This document shows, in pieces, positions 26,461-35,600 of a stretch of DNA of 42,099 bases (position 1 is its first letter; every line of letters starts with the position of its first letter). Source of the DNA: an uncultured Oscillospiraceae bacterium (GTDB lineage: Bacteria > Bacillota > Clostridia > Oscillospirales > Oscillospiraceae); NCBI GenBank assembly GCA_934574095.1, contig CAKTMW010000014.1, positions 1-42,099 of the forward strand, written 5' to 3'. The position numbers and the translations under genes are program-made. The notes under the pieces are model-generated. The model was not told the DNA's origin and made no database searches. It saw only the letters and a program-made list of their open reading frames with translations.

Positions 26461-26463
26461 AGG

Positions 26464-26658
26464 TCATTCCTCCACCTTTACAATGTCAATGGCCGCATCC
26501 AGAAGGAGATTGACCAATTCATTGCGGGAACGATTTGTTTTTGCGGACAGTTCGTCCAGACGGGCGATCAGCTCATCCTTCATGCGGACGGATACGACCT
26601 TATAACCATCATCGCCGCGACGGTGGGATTTTTTTGTGATTTTGATAACGTCTGCCAT
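26464..26658 (-). CDS. small ribbon-helix-helix (CopG-like) protein
   Basis: 64 residues. A basic N-terminus (KITKKSHRRGDD) is followed by a beta strand and two helices (YKVVSVRMKDELIARLDELS, AKTNRSRNELVNLLLDAAID), the pattern of CopG/Arc-type DNA-binding dimers. ATG 26658 is chosen because GAGGTG lies just upstream; the GTG at 26664 falls within that site. It has its own terminator. No toxin gene is adjacent, so a stand-alone regulator is more likely than an antitoxin. Confidence 0.72.
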   Translation of the reverse strand: MADVIKITKKSHRRGDDGYKVVSVRMKDELIARLDELSAKTNRSRNELVNLLLDAAIDIVKVEE

Positions 26659-26776
26659 ATACACACCTCATTTATAAGTATAGTGTATCTTGACAGGAGA
26701 AAAATTAGTATATTATAATTATATAGTGAAATAATAACTACAAACGAATAGTGCAGCGTATACCTTCTCAAAAGAG

Positions 26777-26804
26777 AAAGAGAGAGCCTTGCGGCTCTCT
26801 CTTT
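26777..26804 (-). terminator. hairpin after the DUF1508 gene
   Basis: A 12-bp stem AAAGAGAGAGCC/GGCTCTCTCTTT (26777-26788, 26793-26804) with a TTGC loop. On the minus strand it is followed by the T-rich CTCTTTTG. It probably ends the GntR-DUF1508 transcript. Confidence 0.75.
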
Positions 26805-26818
26805 GGCACAAAGCAATA

Positions 26819-27193
26819 TCAGCCCTCCAGCTTTTCCACGGCGGCGTCCGGGGCGTTGCGGCGCACGGAGTCAATGCCGTTGAGACAGGAGGCCTTGGCC
26901 TTGTAGCCCTCGCTGACGGCGATGATCTCGCCGTTGCGGGCCTTCAGGCGGAAGCGGAACTCGCCGGCCTTGTCGGTGTACAGCTCGAACTTGGGATTGG
27001 TGACGGCGGCCACCTCGGCCACGGTCTGATCCTCCAGCTTGGCGTCCGCCGCGTTCTTGCGGACGGATTCCACGCCCTTCATGCAGGTGGCTTCGGTGGT
27101 GTAGATTTCGCTGGTGGCGATGACTTCGCCATTGCCGGCTTTCAGGTTGAACACAAAACCGGTCTTGGTGGCTTTGACGACAAATTTACCCAT
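26819..27193 (-). CDS. DUF1508 (YegP-like) protein with two tandem repeats
   Basis: 124 residues made of two copies of the short DUF1508 fold: residues 1-50 (GKFVVKATKTGFVFNLKAGN, GEVIATSEIYTTEATCMKGV) and about 65-115 (FRFRLKARNGEIIAVSEGYK). Each copy ends with a GVESVRKNA / GIDSVRRNA motif. The family is widespread and of unknown function; YegP in E. coli is the model. Start ATG 27193 follows AAAGGAAG. It lies 43 bases after the GntR gene and is probably co-transcribed, which links it to that regulator. Confidence 0.88.
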   Translation of the reverse strand: MGKFVVKATKTGFVFNLKAGNGEVIATSEIYTTEATCMKGVESVRKNAADAKLEDQTVAEVAAVTNPKFELYTDKAGEFRFRLKARNGEIIAVSEGYKAKASCLNGIDSVRRNAPDAAVEKLEG

Positions 27194-27236
27194 GGTAGTG
27201 CTTCCTTTCCTATTTATGGCCCCGTAGGGCGGTGTT

Positions 27237-28013
27237 TCAGTCGATGCTGCGGGTAAAGTGGATGCCGGATTTCTGCATATGTACGTCCAGGCGGACGCGG
27301 TCGCCCCGGATGAAGCTGCGGGTGTATTCGTAGACACGACCGTCCTCGGTGCGGGTACGGCGCTGGTGGTAGAAGGCGCAGCTATTGGGTTCGACGCCCA
27401 GGAGTCTGGCGCTGTCGCTGTCCAGGGTCACGGCCTCGTAGCTCTCTTCAGCGGCGAAGGGGGTGATGCCCACGTGGTAGAGCAGGGAGTAGAAGCTGTG
27501 GGTCTGGACCATGTCGCGGGTCAGGTTGGGGTAGATGTACTGGGGATAGTAGCTGGTCTCCAAAATCAGCGGCTCGCCGTCCACGTTGCGGATACGGGTG
27601 AAGCAGTAGACGGGGGTTCCCTCCCGCAGTTCCATCTTTTCGCAGATGATGGCGGAGGGAGTGGTGATCTGGAAATCCACCAGGGTGCTACTGGGCTCCT
27701 TGCCCATGGAGGACACCTCGGTGGTGAAGGAGTAGCGGACGCCACGGCGGTTGGTGGACGGGTCGGCCACGAAGGTGCCGCGGCCGCGCTTACGGACCAC
27801 CAGGCCCTCCTCCTCCAGCTCGCCGATGGCCTGGCGGACGGTGTTGCGGCTGATGTTCAGCGAGCGGCACAGCTCGGCCTCGCTGGGCAGCAGGTCGCCT
27901 ACCGCCAGGACGCCGGTGGAGATGTTGCGCTTGATGATGCCCACCAGCTGGGCATACAGGGAAATATCGCTGTCCAGAGACAGCGTCGCGTTGAGAAGTG
28001 CGTTGCTTTCCAT
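27237..28013 (-). CDS. GntR-family regulator with UTRA sensor domain
   Basis: 258 residues. The N-terminal winged helix (LYAQLVGIIKRNISTGVLAV, then LPSEAELCRSLNISRNTVRQ, RKRGRGTFVA) is of the GntR/HutC type. Residues from about 90 form a UTRA effector domain (PVYCFTRIRNVDGEPLILET, then YYPQYIYP). Such proteins usually respond to a sugar phosphate or amino-acid derivative; the ligand is unknown here. ATG 28013 follows GGAAAGG. The linked downstream gene is the DUF1508 protein rather than a transporter or enzyme, which is unusual. Confidence 0.9.
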   Translation of the reverse strand: MESNALLNATLSLDSDISLYAQLVGIIKRNISTGVLAVGDLLPSEAELCRSLNISRNTVRQAIGELEEEGLVVRKRGRGTFVADPSTNRRGVRYSFTTEVSSMGKEPSSTLVDFQITTPSAIICEKMELREGTPVYCFTRIRNVDGEPLILETSYYPQYIYPNLTRDMVQTHSFYSLLYHVGITPFAAEESYEAVTLDSDSARLLGVEPNSCAFYHQRRTRTEDGRVYEYTRSFIRGDRVRLDVHMQKSGIHFTRSID

Positions 28014-28047
28014 GAGGGATGTTTCCTTTCCTGCGCGCCTGTGGCGC

Positions 28048-28063
28048 TTGTACCTATTGTACC
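28048..28063 (-). promoter_or_regulatory. direct repeat upstream of GntR gene (candidate operator / -10)
   Basis: TTGTACC occurs at 28048-28054 and again at 28057-28063. On the minus strand this gives GGTACAAtaGGTACAA, which includes TACAAT as a possible -10. It lies 35-50 bases upstream of the GntR start, where an autoregulator would bind. Confidence 0.45.
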
Positions 28064-28147
28064 ATACATTCCGTGGAAATGGAAGGGGCAGTTTCAGAAA
28101 AATCGCCCTTATCCCGATAATATGGCACACGAAAATTGAGGGATAGG

Positions 28148-28176
28148 AAAAAAGCCGCCACAAAGGCGGCGTTTTT
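28148..28176 (-). terminator. intrinsic terminator of gap
   Basis: GCCGCC (28154-28159) pairs with GGCGGC (28165-28170). On the minus strand the stem is followed by TTTTTT. It lies about 140 bases after the gap stop; the intervening DNA holds a GTAGGGG-type palindrome. Confidence 0.75.
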
Positions 28177-28251
28177 CCTGGAACAAAAAAGAAGGAAAAC
28201 TCAAAAGTTTGGAAAAGGACTAATTTATAACTGACCTTGCAAATTTTACTC

Positions 28252-28286
28252 GTTGTGCGGGCCGATGTGGGCATCGGCCCCTACAA
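28252..28286. repeat. GTTG...CAAC palindrome of the CCCCTAC family
   Basis: GGGCCGATG-tggg-CATCGGCCC flanked by GTTG and CTACAAC, just after the gap stop. It matches the form of the elements at 37491 and 4149. Confidence 0.75.
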
Positions 28287-28314
28287 CAAATCAAAAACGA
28301 GATTTTGTGCCAGA

Positions 28315-30456
<2,142 letters not shown>

Positions 30457-30458
30457 CT

Positions 30459-31523
30459 ATGGAGCAAAACAAAGGAAAACGGGTGCTGGTGGCTATGTCC
30501 GGCGGTGTGGACAGCAGCGCCGCCGCGCTGCTGCTGCGGCGGCAGGGCTATGACTGCGACGGCGCCATGCTGAAGCTGATCCCCAACAGCGACAGCCGCT
30601 GCTGCAGCGCCGACGACGCCGAGGACGCCCGCGCCGTGGCCTACCGGCTGGGGATGAAATTTTATGTATTCAACGAGGTGGACGCCTTCCGCCGGGATGT
30701 GATGGACCACTTCGTGGCGGAATACTGCGCCGGACACACCCCCAACCCCTGCATCGACTGCAACCGCTGCCTGAAATTCGGCGCGCTGCTGGACCGGGCG
30801 GTGACGCTGGGGTATGACTACATCGCCACGGGGCACTATGCCCGGATCGCCTATGACGAGGCGGCGGAGCGCTACCGTCTGCTGCGGGGCGCGGATCGCC
30901 GGAAGGATCAGAGCTATGTGCTGTACCAGCTGACGCAGTATCAGCTGGCCCATCTGCTGCTGCCGGTGGGAGATTTCGACAAGCCCACCATTCGGGACAA
31001 TGCCCGCGAGGCGGGACTGCGGAACGCCGACAAGTCCGACAGCCAGGATATCTGCTTCGTGCCGGACGGCGACTATGTCTCGTTCCTGCGGGGACAGGGC
31101 GTGGCGCTGGAGCCCGGCGATTTCGTGGACGAGGAGGGCCATGTGCTGGGACGGCACAGGGGGCTTCCCTGCTATACCATCGGTCAGGGGAAGGGCCTTG
31201 GCATCTCGGTGGGAAAGCACGTGTACGTGCTGGCGAAGCACGAGGCGGACAACACCGTGGTGCTGGGGGACAACGACAAGCTGTTCCGCCGGGAGATGAC
31301 CGCCTGCCGGGTCAACTGGATCGCCGGGGAAGCGCCTGCCGCGGCCTTCCGCTGCACGGCAAAGACACGGTACAGTCAGGTGGAGGCACCGGCGCTGGCG
31401 GAGCCGCTGCCGGAGGGACGGCTGCGGCTGACCTTCGACGAGCCCCAGCGGGCCATCACCGCCGGGCAGGCGGCGGTGCTGTACGACGGCGACGAGGTGC
31501 TGGGCGGCGGGACCATTGAATAA
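30459..31523 (+). CDS. mnmA: tRNA-specific 2-thiouridylase MnmA
   Basis: 354 residues. The PP-loop VLVAMSGGVDSSAAALLL binds ATP. CNRCLKF carries the first catalytic cysteine and DSQDICFVPDG the second. HTPNPCIDCNRCLKFG and TIGQGKGLGI are also typical. It installs sulfur at U34 of tRNA Lys, Glu and Gln. The start follows GAGGT. No cysteine desulfurase gene is next to it. A strong terminator ends the unit. Confidence 0.96.
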   Translation: MEQNKGKRVLVAMSGGVDSSAAALLLRRQGYDCDGAMLKLIPNSDSRCCSADDAEDARAVAYRLGMKFYVFNEVDAFRRDVMDHFVAEYCAGHTPNPCIDCNRCLKFGALLDRAVTLGYDYIATGHYARIAYDEAAERYRLLRGADRRKDQSYVLYQLTQYQLAHLLLPVGDFDKPTIRDNAREAGLRNADKSDSQDICFVPDGDYVSFLRGQGVALEPGDFVDEEGHVLGRHRGLPCYTIGQGKGLGISVGKHVYVLAKHEADNTVVLGDNDKLFRREMTACRVNWIAGEAPAAAFRCTAKTRYSQVEAPALAEPLPEGRLRLTFDEPQRAITAGQAAVLYDGDEVLGGGTIE

Positions 31524-31566
31524 AGGTATCAGAAAAGCGCCCAACAGGGCGCTTTTCTGATACCTT
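31523..31566 (+). terminator. 20-bp perfect terminator hairpin after mnmA
   Basis: AAGGTATCAGAAAAGCGCCC (31523-31542) pairs exactly with 31547-31566 across an AACA loop. It starts at the mnmA stop codon. The T tract is inside the stem rather than after it. Confidence 0.8.
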
Positions 31567-31636
31567 CAGAGAACAGCGAAAAAAGAAAGTGAAGAACCGC
31601 GGTATGCCGCCGATGGCGGCATATTTGAAATAGGAA

Positions 31637-32527
31637 TCAGCTTTCCAGTGCGCCGTTGGCCAGGACCCAGCGGCGGACATGCTGGATGAACCGCTGGGTG
31701 GACAGGGACATGGCGTTTTTATCCTTGACGCAGACGCCGATGTTGCGGTAGAAGGGCCGGGGCAGCCGGCAGGACACCAGCGGGTACACGCACCGCTGGA
31801 GCATCAGCTCCTCCATGATGCTGATGCCCAGGCCGCTGGACACCATGGCCAGAATGGTCTGGTCCTGCTGGACCGTGTACTGGACGTTGGGCTGGATATG
31901 AAGGGTGTCGAAGACCTCCTGTATCTCGTAGTCGTCGCCCTCGTCCAGCAGGATCACCGGGTATTTCTCCAACGCCTCCGGCGGGAAGGGGTCCCGGCCC
32001 GCCAGAGGGTGATTGCAGGGAACGATGACCTTCCACTGGTCCCGCTGCAGCAGCCAGCAGTCCAGACGCGGGTCGGTGGGCAGACTGACGAAGCCGCAGT
32101 CCGCCTGACCGTGGGTGACCCAGTCGGCGATCTCATTATTGAAGTTGGAGGGCAGCAGCTCAAACTCGATCTTGGGATAGAGCTCCTGAAAGCTTTTTAA
32201 TATGTAGGGCATCCATTTTTCCGACACGCTGGTGAAAGTGGCCACCTTGACGAGACCGGTGTCCATGCCCCGCAGGTCGGCGGCCTTCTGCTCCAGCTGG
32301 TGCTGAAGGGTACACATCTTCTGGAAATAGGGCAGCAGCGCCCGGCCGTCCGCCGTCAGCGTTACGCCGCCGTGGCTGCGGATGACCAGCTTGGTTCCCA
32401 GCTCCTCCTCCAGGGAGCTGACGGCATGGCTGATGCCGGACTGGGTAAAGCTCAGCTCCTGGGCGGCGCGGGTGAAGCTGCCGCACTCGGCGGCCTTCAG
32501 CAATATCTCGTATTTGGTCAGGCTCAT
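31637..32527 (-). CDS. LysR-family transcriptional regulator
   Basis: 296 residues. The N-terminal winged helix is LLKAAECGSFTRAAQELSFT, then SGISHAVSSLEEELGTKLVI; the C-terminal part is a LysR substrate-binding fold (LVKVATFTSVSEKWMPYILK, DCGFVSLPTDPR). ATG 32527 is chosen because GGGAGGAGG is correctly spaced for it, whereas the ATG at 32533 touches the site. It is divergent from a 26-residue membrane peptide gene, with a dyad of LysR-box form between the two promoters. The effector is unknown. Confidence 0.92.
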   Translation of the reverse strand: MSLTKYEILLKAAECGSFTRAAQELSFTQSGISHAVSSLEEELGTKLVIRSHGGVTLTADGRALLPYFQKMCTLQHQLEQKAADLRGMDTGLVKVATFTSVSEKWMPYILKSFQELYPKIEFELLPSNFNNEIADWVTHGQADCGFVSLPTDPRLDCWLLQRDQWKVIVPCNHPLAGRDPFPPEALEKYPVILLDEGDDYEIQEVFDTLHIQPNVQYTVQQDQTILAMVSSGLGISIMEELMLQRCVYPLVSCRLPRPFYRNIGVCVKDKNAMSLSTQRFIQHVRRWVLANGALES

Positions 32528-32551
32528 GGTCATCCTCCTCCCTTTTGCTCT

Positions 32552-32580
32552 ATTATAGCAAAACACTTAACCGGGTTCAA
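32552..32580 (-). promoter_or_regulatory. promoter of the LysR gene
   Basis: On the minus strand, TTGAAC (32575-32580) and a perfect TATAAT (32552-32557) are 17 bases apart, 25 bases upstream of the start codon. Confidence 0.8.
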
Positions 32581-32585
32581 ATATT

Positions 32586-32606
32586 TTTTCATGAGAATAA
32601 TGAAAA
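32586..32606. promoter_or_regulatory. candidate LysR binding site
   Basis: TTTTCAT (32586-32592) and its perfect complement ATGAAAA (32600-32606) with a 7-base spacer; the form includes T-N11-A. It lies between the two divergent -35 boxes, eight bases upstream of that for the peptide gene, the usual place for an activator. Confidence 0.6.
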
Positions 32607-32614
32607 TGATGCGT

Positions 32615-32643
32615 TTTACAAATGGACTTCCCCGTGATATGCT
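32615..32643 (+). promoter_or_regulatory. promoter of the small membrane peptide gene
   Basis: TTTACA (32615-32620) and TATGCT (32638-32643) with a 17-base spacer, 40 bases upstream of the peptide start codon. Confidence 0.75.
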
Positions 32644-32682
32644 ATAACCAACCTAGGAATCCAAAAGAAAGGAGCGACGGTT

Positions 32683-32763
32683 ATGGGTCTGAATCTGCTG
32701 CTGGCCGGTCTTGCCGTTCTGCTGGTGGTCGTTGGCGTCGTCAGTCGTGTCACCAACAAGTAA
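32683..32763 (+). CDS. 26-residue predicted membrane peptide
   Basis: ATG 32683 to TAA 32763. The product starts MGLNLLLAGLAVLLVVVG and ends VVSRVTNK: one uninterrupted hydrophobic helix of about 20 residues with a short basic tail, which would place the C-terminus in the cytoplasm. AAAGGAG lies 9 bases before the ATG. It has its own promoter and a following hairpin terminator, so the transcript is short and monocistronic. I do not recognise a family; it resembles no KdpF-type peptide I know. It is probably controlled by the divergent LysR protein. Confidence 0.7.
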   Translation: MGLNLLLAGLAVLLVVVGVVSRVTNK

Positions 32764-32816
32764 CACCTTGCAGAAGCCGCATGACAAAGTGAAATGCATG
32801 TTTCCGATGATTTATG

Positions 32817-32858
32817 GTAAAAGCAGAAGCCGGGCCGCCCGCCCGGCTTTTGCTTTGT
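32817..32858 (+). terminator. intrinsic terminator after the peptide gene
   Basis: The stem AAGCCGGGC/GCCCGGCTT (about 32828-32850), extended by AAAAGC/GCTTTT, then TTTGTTCTTTT. Confidence 0.85.
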
Positions 32859-32882
32859 TCTTTTGAGAAACAGCTGTGTTGC

Positions 32883-32989
32883 AATGTCATTGCGAGGAGG
32901 CCCACAGGGCCGACGCGGCAATCCGTTTTCTTTATAAAATAAAGGGACGGATTTCCACACCAGTGTGAGCACTGGCTCGGAATGACATT
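32883..32989. repeat. MITE-like element with 14-base inverted ends (AATGTCATTGCGAG type)
   Basis: AATGTCATTGCGAG (32883-32896) and CTCGGAATGACATT (32976-32989) are inverted with one mismatch. Inner arms GGCAATCCGT and ACGGATTTCC also pair. The 107-base element lies between the peptide gene and the DMT permease and encodes nothing. A half copy lies at 26258. Confidence 0.82.
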
Positions 32990-33030
32990 TCAAGGAGGCT
33001 TGCGCAATTCGCCTCTTGCGATATTCCCCA

Positions 33031-33059
33031 TTGCGGAAAAACCCTTAATATGATAAGAT
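33031..33059 (+). promoter_or_regulatory. promoter of the DMT permease gene
   Basis: TTGCGG (33031-33036) and TAAGAT (33054-33059) with a 17-base spacer. Transcription would start near 33066, which excludes the ATG at 33060 as the translation start. Confidence 0.6.
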
Positions 33060-33080
33060 ATGTCGTACTTTGAAAGAGAG

Positions 33081-34025
33081 ATGATGCGTATGAACAACAA
33101 GAAGATGCACACCATGTCGCTGGTATTTGCGCTGCTGGCCAGCGCTATCTTCGGCATGAGCTTTATGTTTTCCAAGCTGGCGCTGGAGGTGGCCAAACCT
33201 ACGGTGCTGCTGGCGTTCCGGTTTGCTATCGCCTTTGGGGCCATGTCGCTGGCGATCCTGGTGAACGCCATCGTAGGCAAGGTGCGGGGCAAGGCGCTGT
33301 TTGCCTTCTCCCTGAAGGGAAAGCCCGTAGGCTCGCTGGTGCTGCTGGGACTGATCCAGCCGGTGCTGTACTTCTTCTGCGAGAATTACGGCATTCTGTA
33401 CACCTCCTCCGCTGTGGCGGGGACCATCATCGCGGTGGTGCCCATCGCCTGCATCCTGATGGATGTGCTGGTGCTGCACGAGAAGGTGACCCGGCGGCAG
33501 GTGATCTGCGCGGTGCTGTGCATCGGCGGCGTGGCGCTGATCTATATGGGCGGCGAGACCCACATCTCTCTGCTGGGCTTGCTGTTGCTGCTGATGACGG
33601 TGGGCTGCGACGCGGCGTATTACACCCTGAGCCACCGGGCGGCGGAGAAGTTCACCGCCTTTGAGGTGACCTACGTGATGTTCACGGTGGGCATGGCGTT
33701 CTTCATCCCGGCGGCGCTGATCCAGGGGGCGGGCCACATGGCGGAGACGTTTCTGCCCGCCATGGAAAGCGGCGCGTTCTGGGGCGCGGTAATCTATCTG
33801 GGGCTGGTGTCCTCGGTGGTGGCGTACTTCCTGCTGAACTTCGCCACGGCGCGGCTGACGGTATCGGAGGCGTCGCTGTTCAGCAATGTGACCACGGTGG
33901 TCAGCGTACTGGCGGGCGTGGTGCTGCTGAAGGAGCCCTTCGGCGTCTGGCAGATGCTGGGCGTGGCGGTGATCCTGGTATGCGTATACGCGGCCAACGT
34001 GCCGGGGAAGAAGGAAAAAATGTGA
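33081..34025 (+). CDS. EamA/DMT-family permease
   Basis: About 314 residues and ten predicted membrane segments in two EamA halves: ALLASAIFGMSFMFSKLALE, then FRFAIAFGAMSL in the first; LLLLMTVGCDAAYYTLSHRA and TVVSVLAGVVLLKEPFGVWQ in the second. It is a probable metabolite exporter or importer with unknown substrate. ATG 33081, 33084 and 33090 are all possible; the earlier ATG at 33060 coincides with the predicted -10. It is transcribed alone and followed by a terminator. Confidence 0.88.
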   Translation: MMRMNNKKMHTMSLVFALLASAIFGMSFMFSKLALEVAKPTVLLAFRFAIAFGAMSLAILVNAIVGKVRGKALFAFSLKGKPVGSLVLLGLIQPVLYFFCENYGILYTSSAVAGTIIAVVPIACILMDVLVLHEKVTRRQVICAVLCIGGVALIYMGGETHISLLGLLLLLMTVGCDAAYYTLSHRAAEKFTAFEVTYVMFTVGMAFFIPAALIQGAGHMAETFLPAMESGAFWGAVIYLGLVSSVVAYFLLNFATARLTVSEASLFSNVTTVVSVLAGVVLLKEPFGVWQMLGVAVILVCVYAANVPGKKEKM

Positions 34026-34028
34026 TAG

Positions 34029-34057
34029 AAAAAACCGGCCGGGAGGCCGGTTTTTTT
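34029..34057 (+). terminator. intrinsic terminator of the DMT permease gene
   Basis: AAAAAACCGGCC/GGCCGGTTTTTT (34029-34040, 34045-34056) with a GGGA loop and a T7 tail. Confidence 0.92.
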
Positions 34058-34086
34058 GTGGGAGGTTTCGCCCTAACAGACAAAGA

Positions 34087-34114
34087 GGGAGAGACTTCAC
34101 CTCTCCCTCTCTTC
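34087..34114 (-). terminator. hairpin after the XpaC-like gene
   Basis: AGAGGGAGAG and CTCTCCCTCT are paired arms (about 34086-34112) just beyond the stop codon on the minus strand. The T tract is short, so it is a moderate candidate. Confidence 0.6.
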
Positions 34115-34116
34115 TA

Positions 34117-35391
34117 TCATTCGATTTCCGTGTCCGGCATCTGCACGGCGGTACCGCCGTCCAGGCCGAAGTCGTCGGCCACGGTGGAGGTATCCCGCTT
34201 GAGCATGGTCTCCATGACGCGGATGTCGCTGTCGATGTCCATGGCGGCGTCGCGGTACAGGTCGTCCAGCTGATGCTCGAACCCGGCGATGATGTTGTCC
34301 ATGGTGTCGGCGATGCGGGTCTTGGCCTGGTCCAGATTCTGGCCGCTGACCCCCGCCTCCTCAAAGTCGGCGTAGCTGTCCAGCAGCTTCTGGGTGGTGG
34401 GCAGGTAGTAGTTCAGGAAGGTGCCGGCCTTCTCCTTCTTGGCGGGCTGCTCCTGAATGACCTTGAATATCTGGCCGGTAACGGTCTCCAGACGGTCGAT
34501 CTTGGCGCTGAGGATCGGGTCGTCGATGCGGTCGTTGGCCCGCCGGATGGCCTGAAGCATCCCCTCATAGCCCTCGGCCTGGGGCTCCTGGGCCACGGGG
34601 CGCGGGGCGTTGGCCCGCTTGGCGGCAAAGTAGGCGTTGGCGGCGTCCTGGGAGCGGAAGAGCATATCGTTGCCCCGGTCAAGATAGGAGGTGGGGCCCC
34701 ACATGCCCTTTTCCACCATGGCTTCCAGGTCGCGCTCGGCCTTGCTCTCCCCCACGTCGGCGGCCTTCATGAGATGGGCCAGGGGGACGGCGTCGCGGCT
34801 GCCGGCGCAGGCCAGGTATTTGGCATAGCGGCGCATCTTGCGGTTCATGACGCCGCCGCCGATGAGCATGGCGGCGCCGCCCGCCAACAGACCTGTGGGA
34901 TAGAACAGCTGCCGCAGGAAGTACCACCACTCGTGATAATTGACGGCATAGCTCAAATCATTGAATACCACATTCATCATCGCCGCGCCGCCCAGAGCCG
35001 CCAGAATGATGCCGATGATCTTCATGGTCCTGGCGCCGCCGCTGGAGGGCTGGGGCGTCTGGGTGACCTTTTCCACAGCGCTGGTTTTTTTCTCCGCCTT
35101 TTGGACACTCTGGGCGGTCTGCTGCTTTTTTTGCTGCTGGGCGCCGGCGGCGCGGACACGGGCCGCCGTATCGGAGGCGACCTTTTTGACCTTCTGCGGA
35201 TTATCGGTGAGCTTTTTGATCAGCAGGATCAGTCCGATGGGCCAGGCCACCAGGAACATGATGCCGATCAGCAGCCACGCGCCGAAGTCGTTGTCCTGCT
35301 TTTTGCCGCCGTTATTGGACGCGGGAGGGGTGGGCTGTCCCTGTGAAGGGCCGCCGCTTTCGCCGCCGCGATAGTTGTAATGATATTCCAT
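34117..35391 (-). CDS. XpaC-like (5-bromo-4-chloroindolyl phosphate hydrolysis) membrane protein
   Basis: 424 residues. A low-complexity N-terminus (GGESGGPSQGQPTPPASNN) is followed by a membrane segment (about 37-58, FGAWLLIGIMFLVAWPIGLI), a charged helical stretch (60-115) and two more segments (about 122-142 and 160-185). The C-terminal 200 residues are helical and resemble the XpaC family (DDPILSAKIDRLETVTGQIF, then YYLPTTQKLLDSYADFEE). Its relation to actual phosphatase activity is uncertain. Its ATG overlaps the DUF896 stop codon by one base, so the genes are coupled. Confidence 0.78.
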   Translation of the reverse strand: MEYHYNYRGGESGGPSQGQPTPPASNNGGKKQDNDFGAWLLIGIMFLVAWPIGLILLIKKLTDNPQKVKKVASDTAARVRAAGAQQQKKQQTAQSVQKAEKKTSAVEKVTQTPQPSSGGARTMKIIGIILAALGGAAMMNVVFNDLSYAVNYHEWWYFLRQLFYPTGLLAGGAAMLIGGGVMNRKMRRYAKYLACAGSRDAVPLAHLMKAADVGESKAERDLEAMVEKGMWGPTSYLDRGNDMLFRSQDAANAYFAAKRANAPRPVAQEPQAEGYEGMLQAIRRANDRIDDPILSAKIDRLETVTGQIFKVIQEQPAKKEKAGTFLNYYLPTTQKLLDSYADFEEAGVSGQNLDQAKTRIADTMDNIIAGFEHQLDDLYRDAAMDIDSDIRVMETMLKRDTSTVADDFGLDGGTAVQMPDTEIE

Positions 35392-35600
35392 TATTTCTCC
35401 CCCCTGGGCTTCAGTTTCCGCTTGTTGCCCTTCTCGTCCACGATCCAGGTGTTGTCCAGGTGGCTGCGCAGGCTGCCCAGAATGGCCTCCTTGTACTCCA
35501 GGCGCAGGGCCTCCCGCTCGGCCTCCTCTTCCACGGTCAGGCCGTCGGCCTTGGCCTTGCGGGCCAACTCGTTGATGCGGTCAATTTTCTCTTGCTTCAT
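35391..35600 (-). CDS. DUF896 (YnzC-like) small protein
   Basis: 69 residues: KIDRINELARKAKADGLTVE, EEEAEREALRLEYKEAILGS and a basic tail, the pattern of DUF896, a two-helix protein of Firmicutes with unknown function. ATG 35600 lies within the last codons of the upstream ABC gene (20-base overlap), and the stop overlaps the next start (TAATG). It is the middle gene of a coupled three-gene unit. Confidence 0.88.
   Translation of the reverse strand: MKQEKIDRINELARKAKADGLTVEEEAEREALRLEYKEAILGSLRSHLDNTWIVDEKGNKRKLKPRGEK

Noticed and set aside
26464..26658. The ribbon-helix-helix protein as an antitoxin of a toxin-antitoxin pair.
   Set aside because: No second small ORF adjoins it; its own terminator follows at once and repeat DNA lies beyond.
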